NCBI GenBank assembly: GCA_037043015.1
Contig: CM073328.1
Span: forward strand, 9,645,495 to 9,709,494
Length of the DNA stretch: 64,000 bases
From: Bryum argenteum
Lineage: Eukaryota > Streptophyta > Bryopsida > Bryales > Bryaceae
Direction: 5' to 3'
Part shown: piece after piece, positions 11,273 to 21,915 of the stretch
Position numbering within the stretch: position 1 is the stretch's first letter
Layout of the letters: each line of letters opens with the position of its first letter
The notes under the pieces: generated by a model
What the model was told of the DNA's origin: nothing
Databases searched by the model: none
The model's input: only the letters and a program-made list of their open reading frames with translations
Translations under genes and position numbers: made by a program

Positions 11273-12860
11273 AACTATAGGCACATATACTTTGATTTCA
11301 TAGGTGCATGATATTTTATTTTCCATTTTAGGGTCTTTTTACTTGATTAAAATGGACAAATTAGACAAACTTTGGAGGCTTTCAATAAAAATAACCTAAT
11401 TAGTGTGTCCAGAAAGTGATACCCCAAGCTTACCATTGCCCAATGGCTATTGATGTAATATATACTTTTTCTTGATAGTATGTTGAAAACCATAATAAGG
11501 CTTAGTTATTCCTTACAAAAAAGACTACTATATAAATGCCAAATCTATAAAGAGATGAGGGTTTGATCTTACAAGATTCTCACATAGGCATTTTTATTCT
11601 CTTTTCTTAATTGGAACTGTTTTGTGCTCTACTAAATGCCATGAAACACCAAAAGTCTAATGTAGAGAAAATTGATAGAATACACACTATCCTTTTTAAT
11701 CCCACACAAGAAATAGATTAATTCTTTGGAATCCACGAGAACAAAGGAGGCTCTTTGTTGTTTTATAGTAATCTTTAATTTTGGACCCCTAAATGTCCAA
11801 GAGTTCAATTTTTAAGTTGATGTAAATTTTCCTTGTGTTGGTACACACTCACTTTTTTCATGCATCCAAATTTATATTGTCGGAAGTCCTACAGGGTACT
11901 CCCCAAGAATAAACTTGCATTGGAGTTAAAAGGCATACTACAAAGTTTATCATTTTGGGATTTGCAAGGGGTCTTGTTAAAATGTAAACAAGTCATCACA
12001 TGTTTTATTTTCTTTGTTTTAAAATCCTTCATTATTAATAAAGAATTGGAACAATAAAGGCTCGTCAAGCTTCTTCTTGAAGCTCTTTGAAATAGAAAAT
12101 TTGCTTTTGCAATTTTAGGCAGCTTAGATAAAGGGGTTAAAAATAAAATTTATGTCTAATATTTTTACTCGATTCGCCTTATACTGCAAAGTGTATGTGG
12201 TAGAATTTGCGAAGTCAGGTTTCAATTTTTGAGTCTTCTAAGACAATTCTTGGGTTGCATTATGAAATAGGGCAGTATAAAAAGTACCTTTTTTGTAAAT
12301 ATTTGTTGGAATGTTCAGTATGAAATCACAACTTTATGATAATAATGTGTTATTATATTTATTGCCTTTGAGCGAACCAATGGACTTGAGCACTTAGGGT
12401 CAAAACATTAAAAGTTCAATATCTTTGTGAAAGGTTTCTTAGAATGAATATAAAATGAGACATTTGATTTTTGTGATACAATGTGGTAACCTACCACAAA
12501 TCACAATGTATGAATTGAAAAAAAAATGTGACATTTAGGTTATTGATAAATTGCATAACCAAAATTTATTTGTCATAATATCCCATACTCACTCAAAGAG
12601 ACACCGTAATTAAAAACATAATATCATTAATATAAATCATACATTCTTATAGTCTAAGCATGTCTCTATGGTTTCCAATAGTACAATTTATAATACTTTA
12701 ATACTATAATATAATTTTATAATATTATTGATTGCTCTTATTTGGATCCTCCGGGGCCTGAAGGTCCCAAATGTACCCAAATCAACTTCAAAATTATATT
12801 GGACCTCATCATAAACTCTATAACAAAAAACCTTTGTGATTTTGTATGCATCAAGAAAAG
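9519..12860. other. AT-rich gene-free stretch
   Basis: No gene recognised. A 118-codon ORF at 9515-9868 (+) has no family resemblance. At 9974-10168 a segment of roughly 94 bp is imperfectly duplicated in tandem, giving an internally repeated 64-codon frame. A pure A tract of about 40 bp lies at 11230-11270. The rest shows only scattered homopolymers. Confidence 0.5.
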
Positions 12861-12864
12861 TTGG

Positions 12865-13222
12865 TTTTTATTTTTATTTTTATTTTTATTTTTATTTTTA
12901 TTTTTATTTTCATTTTCATTTTTATTTTTATTTTTATTTTTACTTTTATTTTTACTTTTATTTTTATTTTTATTTTTATTTTTATTTTTATTTTTATTTT
13001 TATTTTTATTTTTATTTTTATTTTTATTTTTATTTTTATTTTTATTTTTATTTTTATTTTTATTTTTATTTTTATTTTTATTTTTATTTTTATTTTTATT
13101 TTTATTTTTATTTTTATTTTTATTTTTATTTTTATTTTTATTTTTATTTTTATTTTTATTTTTATTTTTATTTTTATTTTTATTTTTATTTTTATTTTTA
13201 TTTTTATTTTTATTTTTATTTA
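12865..13222. repeat. (TTTTTA)n hexanucleotide microsatellite
   Basis: About 358 bp of TTTTTA units, close to 60 copies. A few CATTTT/ACTTTT variants sit only in the first 100 bp and the distal part is perfect. Because six is a multiple of three, all three forward frames stay open, giving spurious FLFLFL, YFYFYF and IFIFIF proteins. Confidence 0.97.
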
Positions 13223-13399
13223 TGGTTAATTAGGACCAATAATATTTACAATATGAGAATATTCCTATGGAGATTTAGGGTCCCGCTAACAAGTTCACTT
13301 GGTCATAGCTGAGAGTATTCCTTAAACATGTTGCGGCGTTGCTACAGCCACTTATATACTTTAACCATTCCCCTCTTGTTTTTCTCCTATATCTATGAA

Positions 13400-13605
13400 C
13401 AAGTCATTTTCGTAATTTCTAATGATTTGGAGGCCATAAATACTATAAAATTCAATATTTGAGTACGAGTCAACCTACTGTTTTACAATCCGACTGTTTT
13501 CTACAACTCTACCCAAATACCCGCTTCCAACAACACCTCATGCAAGCCGATCCAACTTAACGGGTCACTGATCATAATGTCACAAAACAAAACAAACCAT
13601 GTGCC
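13400..13605. repeat. Dispersed repeat, second copy at 7735-7945
   Basis: The two regions share, in the same order, GGCCATAAATACT, an AATATTT(T)G segment, CAACACCTCATGCA versus CGACACCTCATGCA, and ATAATGTCAC followed by AAAACAAAACAAAC. They are diverged copies of an unidentified interspersed element. 13606-14150 shows nothing further. Confidence 0.6.
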
Positions 13606-14159
13606 TTAAATAATAACAAGGACGTCCCTACTCTACACAAAGAGTCAAATGTATGGTTTTGAATTTTTTTCCCAAAGCTCCACAATGCTACTAAGACATG
13701 GGTGTGTTACCTTGAGGCAACTTCACCCATACATTTAAAAACAAAATTGGACCTTTGGTAGCTTATGGATATTTATTACCCGACCTTCAAATGAAAAGTT
13801 GAGAGGTCTCAACAAAACACTTTATAACCAAATTTTGTTGTCCCTTTTTTTCATCAATTGAAGAACGGCAAGAATTTGTCTTCTTACCTTCAATTTAAAA
13901 CTTATCACTTTATGATAGTTGCTTTGCACCTTTGCAACTACCTTTACAATTTGGAACTTTTAAAAAAACATACTTTTTATGATTATGTGTAAGACTAAAG
14001 CTTGGAAGGTTCCAAGAAGAACCAGTGGTTTCAATTACCTTTTGGAGCTTAAGCTTATTTTTCCTTGAGTGGCACTTTCCACTGTATGGGTGCAAAATAA
14101 TTTAAGACATGCGTTCATACTAATTCTCTTTATTTGAAAACAACAACAAAAGAGAGCTT

Positions 14160-14590
14160 AGAGCTTAGCACATGGGCTCGCGACTCTACTCGGCATACTT
14201 AAAGTGGCTACCAGGAAACTGCATTAAGTGGGTATGTCTTTTGTGAGTTAATAGGTAAACAAATAAACTATTGAAGCGTCAGGGTGTTGTCGGAACCGAC
14301 AAACCCAAGCCGACGTCAACAACGTATTTTCTCATTGTCTCTTTGCCAATGGAGAGGGAGGTAAAGAGGCGGTGAGAGAGCCCCGCACATGGGCTCGCGT
14401 CTCTACTTGGCCTACTTGAAGTGGCTACCGGAAACTGCATCAAGTGGGTCATGTCTTTTGTCAGTTATTAGGTATTAAACAAATAAATTATTAAAGCGTC
14501 ACGGTGTTGTCGGAATTAACATATCCTATTCGGCGTTGGCGACGTATTTTCTCATTGTCTTTCTCCCAACGGAGTCGAAGGCAAAGAAGG
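14160..14590. repeat. Tandem duplication of about 220 bp
   Basis: 14165-14380 and 14383-14590 share CACATGGGCTCGCG, AAGTGGCTACC, AAACTGCAT, GGTGTTGTCGGAA and ACGTATTTTCTCATTGTCT in the same order. The pair lies in the 5' region of the family X gene at 15333 and may be part of its promoter or 5' UTR. Confidence 0.8.
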
Positions 14591-14636
14591 GGGGAGGGGA
14601 GGCATAATAGAGGTAAAGAAGAGGCAAAGAAGAGGC

Positions 14637-14992
14637 GAGGCAAAGGAGAGGTGAGGCGAAGGTGAGGCGGGCAAAGGAGAGGCGAGGCGAAGGAGAGGCG
14701 AGGCGAGGCGAAGGAGAGGCGAGGCGAAGGAGAGGCGAGGCGAAGGTGAGGCGAGGGGAAGGTGAGGCGAGGCGAAGGTGAGGCGAGGCGAAGGTGAGGC
14801 GAGGCGAAGGTGAGGCGAGGCGAAGGTGAGGCGAGGCGAAGGTGAGGCGAGGCGAAGGTGAGGCGAGGCGAAGGTGAGGCGAGGCGAAGGTGAGGCGAGG
14901 CGAAGGTGAGGCGAGGCGAAGGTGAGGCGAGGCGAAGGTGAGGCGAGGCGAAGGTGAGGCGAGCAAAGGAGAGGCGAGGCGAAGGAGAGGCA
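14637..14992. repeat. 16-bp GA-rich minisatellite upstream of family X copy 1
   Basis: About 20 units of GGCGAGGCGAAGGTGA and close variants, purine-rich on the plus strand. Overlapping minus-strand frames read as a 16-residue [16 protein letters not shown] repeat, which I treat as an artefact of the array. The distal units are perfect and those near 14650-14740 vary. Confidence 0.95.
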
Positions 14993-15332
14993 AATCTGCT
15001 TCATGTGCGCGAGCGAAAAGCTCAAACATGCTTGCGTTTGGACTTCCAAGTTAGGGTGTACTTTTTGTCAATCTCCCGTCAAACTAATTATTTTTCTTTC
15101 GGTAACTAATTTTCTTGCTTTTTCTTTTATGGTCGTTTTGTGTCTTGATTGAAATTGCACATCTATTCTTGAACCTTTCAAGTTTCAAACACATTTGTAA
15201 ATTAGGTTCCTTTTTTCCCTGTACGATCTATGTTATATTGAAATCTAAATATAAATTTTCTTTTTAGTTGATTTAATTGCATGATCACGAGTTATACTAA
15301 GCATTCTTTCCTTTCTTTTTCATGTAACAGTG

Positions 15333-16820
15333 ATGGCGACCAATCCACAATTTGCTAAACCACAAGCGCAAAAGAGGTGGTTTGAATTGGACGAGGAGGA
15401 CAAAGCGTGGGAGAAGTTGTGGGTCAATCAAGCGAAATTGCGTGCTTACTACGAGAGTTTAGCAATCGAGGTGAACGAAGGTTGGTGTGCGCAATTTGTT
15501 TCAAGTGCAATTGAACGCGTTAATCGTACTGGCTCACGCGACATCGTAGGTGTAGTCAATGGCAAGGAGATTCCATTTTGTAACGAGCATCTGGAGGAGA
15601 AGATGCATTTTACCATGGACGGCATCACCCAAGTTGAAGAAAGCCTTTATCCACGCCCTGATCTTAGATCGTTCTTTGAAGTTGATCCAGACGAGAAGGA
15701 GAAGTTCGATCTTGACGAGATCTCCAAGGTCAGGCCTATGTGGGGTGTCCGGATTCAAGGTTTGCTTTCCAGCATATGGTTTTCCAAAAAGCTCAAGTCT
15801 GTATCCCGAAGAAAGCTTGAACTCATCATGTGTGCAAATGCGGGAGAGATGATATATTGGCCTCTCATTTTGAAAAATTCATTCGAGAAGGTCTTCAAGA
15901 ATCTGATGAATGATCCAGGTGCATGTGATACTGCAATTGGGCCATTCCTCACGAACTACATAAACGCAGTACTTGTAGGAACGGAGGAGATCTCTCGGCC
16001 GGTTGTGAGGAAAGAGTCTCGCTCGGTTGTGAAGGAGAATTCTCGGCCGGTTGTGAGGAAAGAGTCTTGCTCGGTTGTGAAGGAGAATTCTCGGCCGGTT
16101 GTGAGGAAAGAGTCTTGCTCGGTTGTGAAGGAGAATTCTCGGCCGGTTGTGGAGAATGACCCTCCCTTGGTTTTAGGGGATACCTCTCGCGAGCTTCTAG
16201 GCGATACCTCTCGCGAGCTTCTAGGGGATACCTCTCGCCAGCTTCTAGGGGATATCTCTCGCCCGCTTCTAGGGGATACCTCTCGCCCGCTTCTAGGGGA
16301 TACCTCTCGCCCGTTTCTAGGGGATACCTCTCGCCCGCTTCTAGGGGATACCTCTCGCCCGCTTCTAGAGAATACCTCTCGCCCGCTTCTACGGAATACC
16401 TCTCGCCCGCTTCTACGGAATACCTCTCGCCCTCTTCTAGGGGATACATCTCGCCCGCTTCTAAGAGAAACCTCTCGTCCGCTTCCGGAGGATAGTCCTC
16501 GCTTGGCTATAGAAGACATCCCTCGTGCGGTTGAAGAGGCTTCCCTTTATAGATTCCCTGAGCCTTTGCAAGCTATCCCTCCCCCTATTCTGAAGGATAA
16601 TTCTCGCCTTGTTCAAGAGGATACCCTTTGTCCCATTGCGGAAGGTAAACCTCACTCCGTTTTGGAGGATAATGCTTGCTTGGTTGTAGAGGATAACTCT
16701 TGCCGAGTTGTCGAGATGAGAGCCATTGTGCTACAAAAACAACAAGAGGCCAATACAAGCACTCTTCGGATTGATCGAGTACGCAGCACCACTTTGTGCA
16801 AGGTCCTGGGTATCGGTGTT
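15333..16820 (+). CDS. Family X protein, copy 1, with 8-residue repeat tract
   Basis: Function unknown. The start at 15333 directly follows a TGTAACAG acceptor, so a 5' UTR intron is likely; copy 2 has the same arrangement. Residues 1-212 form a domain shared with the copies near 44, 52.7 and 53.5 kb. Landmarks are KLRAYYESLAIEVNEGWC, VNGKEIPF, RPDLRSFFEV, RIQGLLSSIWFS, SRRKLELIM and IGPFLTNYI. From about residue 218 to 460 the protein consists of 8-residue units (VVRKESRS, VVKENSRP, then LLGDTSRP), about 30 in all, encoded by a 24-bp repeat. A short intron is likely near 16819-16887 (donor GTGAGT, acceptor TTGCAG), joining to an eIF5B fragment. The domain faintly recalls gag-proximal or plant-mobile-domain proteins (VNG-x-x-IPF, ELIM, GPFLT). 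That is only a guess. Confidence 0.6.
15985..16715 (+). repeat. 24-bp coding repeat (8-residue units)
   Basis: The 5' part alternates two 24-bp units (a 48-bp higher-order repeat), the middle has about 12 copies coding LLGDTSRP, and the 3' part is degenerate (VVEDNSCR-like). The unit length is a multiple of three, so the reading frame is kept and the minus strand is also open by accident. Confidence 0.93.
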
Positions 16821-16887
16821 GTGAGTATTATATTCCGGGGGCCGAGAATTTCATCATTTATTGTCATTTACTTTGTCTGTATTGCAG

Positions 16888-18110
16888 CCGATAAACCTGC
16901 AGAGGAGATCATAGTGGAGGAGAAGAAAGCTCCATCGAAAGTAGAGGAAACCAAAGGAAAGTCCAAGCAAGTACCAAAGCATGTGCGAGAGATGCAAGAG
17001 CGGCTAGCTCGGATGAAAGAAGCCGAGGAGAGGAGGATCCAAGGTACTATTTCTTTCCGCCATCTTAAACGTTGTTCGGGCCTAAGATGGTCGACGTCAT
17101 TTGAGGAATCTGCCTTGAAGTAGTCTTTCTTTGGAGGTTGTGCGTGAGGCAAGCATCAGGATGAAATTGCGGTTTGGTGTCCTCTCTGGAAATCTTGAGA
17201 AATGTTGCTGTTTGGACATTCAGAGGAAGAAGAGAAACGTCGCAAGGAGGAGGAAGAGCAGCGAAGGCAGGAAGAGTTGGAGCGAGAGAAAGAAGAAATT
17301 AAGCGGAGACGTAAGGAGCGTGAGAAGGAGAAGCTTCTGCAGAAGAAGAAGGATGGAAAGTTGTTGACAGAAAAGAAGAAGGAAGAGGCTCGATGATTAG
17401 CCATCATGCGTGAGCAGTTTGGGATTACTACAGATCTGGAGAGCCCAACAGGAGAGGAGATATCCACTCCCAGGAAACCGAAGTACGAAACGAAGAAGAA
17501 GCGCAAGCCTCCTGTAGCAGGGCAAGCAATCGATGCCGATCCCGTCGTTGCTGAAGAAATTGAAATAACAAAGCCACCAGCTACGGAGCCGGAGCCAGAG
17601 CCTGAGCCTGAGCTTGAGCCCGAACCGCAACCGGAACCCGAACCCCTACCGGCAGCCCCAATGGAGGTAATGTAACTTTGTACAACTTCGTGCATAGTGT
17701 ATTGGTTACACTGTGCTTGTTAAGTCGAGTGATGGTTTTTGCTGGGTAGCGTGTTGAGTGAGGTTCGGCACTTGGTTCTGTCCAGGTAGAGGAAGAGGAA
17801 GAAGAAGACGACTGGGATGCCAAGAGCTTCGAAGAAGTAAACCTGCCTACAATCAAGAGTGCATTTGCTGAAGAAGAAGCCGACGATGGTCCAGTCAAAG
17901 CCGGACAGGTTACAGTTCCACCTCTGAGTGCCCCTCCTGCTATTACCAAACCTTCTTCTCCGAAGACGAAACCTGCACCTCCTTCAAGACCACAGTAGAA
18001 AGCTGCTGAGAATGAGGATGAGGATGAAGAAGACGATGATGATGAGGAGGATGAGGACGATGATAGCGAGGACGAGACTGATACTCGGAAACATCTGTAT
18101 CAGTCTTCTT
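16888..18110 (+). pseudogene. Captured eIF5B N-terminal fragment with introns
   Basis: Derived from translation initiation factor eIF5B, the GTPase that joins ribosomal subunits. Three exons are visible: 16888-17043 (VPKHVREMQERLARMKEAEE), 17224-17666 (LLQKKKDGKLLTEKKKEEAR, then MREQFG and PKYETKKKRKP) and 17786 to about 18100 (DDWDAKSFEEVNLP and an acidic run). They join in phase, and introns are retained, so capture was at DNA level. In-frame stops at 17394-17396 (TGA) and 17996-17998 (TAG) break it. Similarity stops before the GTP-binding domain, so only the charged N-terminal region was copied. It lies in the same orientation as family X copy 1, and a splice could fuse the two. The long EPEPEP run is part of this fragment. 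Confidence 0.8.
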
Positions 18111-18156
18111 CTAACATCTTCAACAAATCGGCTTCCCAGCCTAGGGAGCTCCCATT

Positions 18157-18615
18157 TCCTGCAAAAAAAAGTTGTACAAATAAAGATTAGGGATCAAAGA
18201 ACATTTGAGATCTAGAACAATTTGAGACAGAAATGACTGAAATCAACTTACATGGATGACGGAGTTCTTGAAGGATCGATTTAATGTCTTGAAGTTCCTT
18301 TGTGACTTCTCCATTGTGTCTCTCCACCTTCACTTCTAAGTCACACATTTTCTCCGTAACCTTAACCTCAAGGGCGCCAATCTTGTCCTTCAAGTTGGCA
18401 AGGTCAGTTTGGATGTCGCCCCTCAAATCTTTCAGTTGCATGCGGGTAAAGTAATTACTGGCATACACTGTGCTGCAACATCCGGTAAGAAAAACGCCTA
18501 CCAGCCGCCTCCCGTCCGCGTGGTAGGTGCTCATCCTCACAAAAAGATCGAGAGGGTTAAAATCAGACTGAACCACACGGCGCGCCGCTGCAACAAAGGG
18601 AACCTTCCGAGCCAT
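18157..18615 (-). CDS. Small coiled-coil protein, unknown function
   Basis: Starting at ATG 18615, the frame encodes about 121 residues: a basic N-terminus (ARKVPFVAAARR), a short hydrophobic segment near residues 45-60 (LVGVFLTGCCSTVYA), then a heptad-like coiled coil (MQLKDLRGDIQTDLANLKDK). A strong donor (GTAAGTTG) ends exon 1 at 18252, and a poly-pyrimidine TTTGCAG acceptor lies before 18158. Joining them makes a TGA stop across the junction, so the protein would end right after the intron. Upstream, 18650-19330 is GC-rich and probably the promoter. Its 3' end meets the eIF5B fragment tail to tail. I do not recognise the family. Confidence 0.5.
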
Positions 18616-18699
18616 ATCGCATACAGTCAACACCACAGCAAACAAAACAACATACAGTATAAAACAAGAAAAGAGAGCCTAATATACAAAGCCCCATGG

Positions 18700-19330
18700 G
18701 TCCATCTGGGCAGAGACCCGGCCCGGCCAGAGCCGGGCGCGGGCGCCAAGGCCCGCTAAAGGGCATAGCCTTGGATAGGGACTACTCAACACAATCGAGA
18801 CAGAGACATACCCCGCGCCCAGCGATAGTGACAACAGAAACGAGAAACAGTCAAGCAAGCCGGGCGCGGGAGCCGGCGATAACAACTTAACAGAAACAAG
18901 AAACAATCGAAACCAACAGAAACAGTAAGACAGACAGGGCGCGGGAGCCGGTGATAGCACCAAGGACCGCAAAGAAACAATCAGATGATTGCAAAGAAAC
19001 AGAGCGCAAAGAAACAATCGCAAGAGACAGTCACTCACACTCACACGATGAAGACGAAGAAGACGCAAATCACACAACAGTCTCGAGTCGATGAGCCAGG
19101 GAACAGGGCGCAAGCTTTGAGGGTGGGCAAGGAAATATGGCCGCAAGGGAAACCCTAAGTGAGCCGACATGTGCCGTCTCCTTACAGCAGAGGCGATCTC
19201 GACCGTTTCTTTCATCGAGGCCTCTCAGCCGTCGGATCAGATGGAGGACAAATCGAGCGGAGGAGGGACATGGAGCGACCCTCCCCAAAATAACTTACTG
19301 TAACTTAGAGCCTGCCCAGTTCTTGTGATG
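18700..19330. other. GC-rich repetitive upstream region
   Basis: Contains repeated GGGCGCGGGAGCCGG blocks (near 18860 and 18936) and many AAGAAACAATCG/ACAGAAACA units. ORFs here have no family resemblance. It is the probable promoter and 5' UTR zone of the small minus-strand gene at 18615. Confidence 0.45.
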
Positions 19331-21915
19331 TCAGAAAGTCCATGAAGTCCACATGGCCCAACGGCTATGAACTCACAAGATCTCACTTTTAAGTTATTAC
19401 ATTTTTTATAAACTGGTTTGAACTCACATGAACTCACTTTTTTTCATTTTTATAAACTGATTCTTCTAATCGTTAGCCACACAAATTAATGTTTCCCCAT
19501 TCATACAAGTTAGAAAAATGCACAAAGAGCTACCGTAACACCATAGCTGGTTCGTTCATAAATAATTCCTAAAATAGAAAACAAAAAAAATTGAAAATTA
19601 TGAAAACCATAAAACGAAAATAGAATAAATTGTTTTTTCTGTTTTTTTGTCATGTCTAAGCCAAATGAAGTTATTTTTAGTAAATTGTTAGTTAAAAACG
19701 AAAATCAAGAAAATCAATTTTAAAGAGACGAACCTTATTTTTCCAAAAAAATAAGTATTTGTTTCACAAGGAACGAACCAACTATGGTCTCACGGCATGT
19801 AACCCGTTCTTCATGAATTTTAACCCTTGAGTGTCTACAGGGTTGAAAAATAATATTTTGGATGACTAGCAATTTTTTTGAAGAACCACAACTTCTTCAT
19901 TTGGACTCCATTTCAGATGAAATGACTTCGGTTAGGTCCCACATCAAGCATAGTTTGTGTGGTACCTATGCAATTACATACAAGAAATAATAAATTTCTA
20001 TGAATTTATGGCATGCATTTTAGTGAAGGAAGCTTTTGTTTTTGGGTATTCAAACATGGAGCATGTTTTATCATTAGAAACCAATTATGTGAAATCTATT
20101 TTAGTTTTTCTTTTAAAATAATAATTTCATAAGGGGTTTAGGGTCCAAGGGGGTTGTTGCGATGGGAGTAAACATCTTTCTAGTTGGTGGCTTTTTCTAA
20201 TTATGATCTCGCAATCGTTGAGGCTTCATGACTTTGATTTTGACCCACATAACCTATACTAACTCTACTACAAGATTGTATGGTTGAGATTTGAATGCCT
20301 TGTTTTCATAACCACTAATAACATTCCAAACATATTGATATTTGAAGAGTCACAAGACCATGGGCATTCTGGATTTTTAAACGGATATATTTATATCTAA
20401 AAGTAATACATGTATCTTGAATATCCAATATATAACTAGGGCTACGCATTGCTACGCACAATCGTCGACGAATTATACTTATTCAGCAGATCCCACTCGA
20501 TTGTCGCTCTCTCATTCCATCATGGCCGCTGCCAATCCCACAAAATAGTTCAAAAATAATGAATCCACTGGGATTATCCTTCCACTTACTTTCCCCATGC
20601 CTCTCTTTGCCGGTACCATGTCCCACTGCATCATATGAATCTTGCGGAGTAGGCTGAAATCAGTGAGGTGGAAGCTCTAAGGAGAAACTATTAAAGAAAT
20701 TTTCGTAGGAGGATTGAAATGCTGATAAACTCGTGCTTTGAAACTTCTGGAGGTATTACTTTAGAGGAATTTCAGAGTATCTTCCCCATGCACATAGCAA
20801 AGATCAGAACTTTCGCACGTCACTTTGCTCAAGCAAGTATGTCATGAGGCAGGTCTAGGCTGGGTGGGTGGAGTTGAAGTTTGTTTACATCACATGAGGA
20901 ATGCTAGACTATCATTTTAAGTTGTATACATTTACCCTTTCACAAGTGGTTTTGGAAGCTTTTGTACCGAAGTGTCATGTTGATTTTTTGTAGTTGCTCA
21001 ATGATCTAGATGCATAGTAATTGTTGTTATATCTTTCTCAAGTTGATGTTGCATATTTATTATTCGGTCATTCAATCTGTTTATTTTGTAGTTTGCTTTA
21101 TAAAAAAGCTATCATGTACGGTTCTGATATGGGTACTACTAAGACGCGTCTCATTATGTGTGACCTATGTGTAATTCATAATATATGTGCCAGAAATTCC
21201 ATTTTTTAACTACATGTATATACAACTATAGCCATGTCACCTATAATACCATATGGTAAGAATAATTTTTCGATAAAGTTTTTTTATCAAAAAAGTAGTT
21301 TTTAAAAAATCACACTATTTTGGAGGGGGTACCCATATCAGAACCTGGAGAGCTACCCAGTCGGAATGACGGGGACATTACTTGTAAACGATAATAAATC
21401 AACACAACACTAACTCAAAAAGGCAGTTCACATTTACAAGACACGTGATCGAATGATGCAAACATATCATGGGAAATATGAGTGGAGTGATTTAAGATGA
21501 AGTGTTTCCAATACCATCAAAAGTCCACAGTCGAATTTCAGAATCAAACATTTGTTTACCCAGTAATTTAGAAACGTAATCTTCCTGCTACTCAAGACTG
21601 AACATCAAGCACACTACGGTAACGCTTGGAAACGCAACTGTTCATAAGATTATTTATCTACAGTTTAAACCTAAACCTTACACGAAATCAAACCTGTTGG
21701 TGAAGATGATATCTCTCGCATAACACACCTGTACGTAGACACAAGATAGAGGTTATCTGATGCTGCTATGCATTCTACAAGAAAGAGGTTATCTGGTACT
21801 GCTGTGCATTCTTCAATAAAGCCATCCGAGGTTACGGCACTTACGAGGTGAATCCTCAACATGATGAACATGGGAAGCGTTCTTCAATTGGTCAGAGTCG
21901 AAAGTTGTCTGGCAT
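19331..21915. other. Gene-free stretch with a dispersed repeat copy
   Basis: 19820-20215 is a diverged copy of the 7366-9500 repeat: TTAACCCTTGAG end, TTTATGGCATGCATTTTAG, AACATGGAGCATGTT, and further on CATCTTTCTAGTTG and ATCTCGCAATC. A small hairpin lies at 21270-21292 (CGATAAAG ... TTTATC). Nothing else was recognised up to the 3' end of the beta-xylosidase gene. Confidence 0.5.

Noticed and set aside
12742..13312. Three overlapping ORFs of 127-163 codons with FLFL, YFYF and IFIF runs
   Set aside because: They are translations of the TTTTTA microsatellite in three frames.
14526..15049. Minus-strand ORFs with LASPSPRL repeats
   Set aside because: Produced by the GA-rich minisatellite; no unique domain outside the array and overlapping frames are equally open.
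15949..16519. Minus-strand ORFs rich in RYPLEAGE and REVSPRSG repeats
   Set aside because: Antisense shadow of the 24-bp coding repeat of family X copy 1.
17156..17695. 179-codon minus-strand ORF rich in Ser and Gly
   Set aside because: Antisense of the charged eIF5B fragment; low complexity and no supporting splice or start context.
18679..19215. 178-codon minus-strand ORF with many Leu, Cys and Arg
   Set aside because: GC-rich, repetitive upstream DNA; no domain, and it lies in the likely promoter of the gene at 18615.
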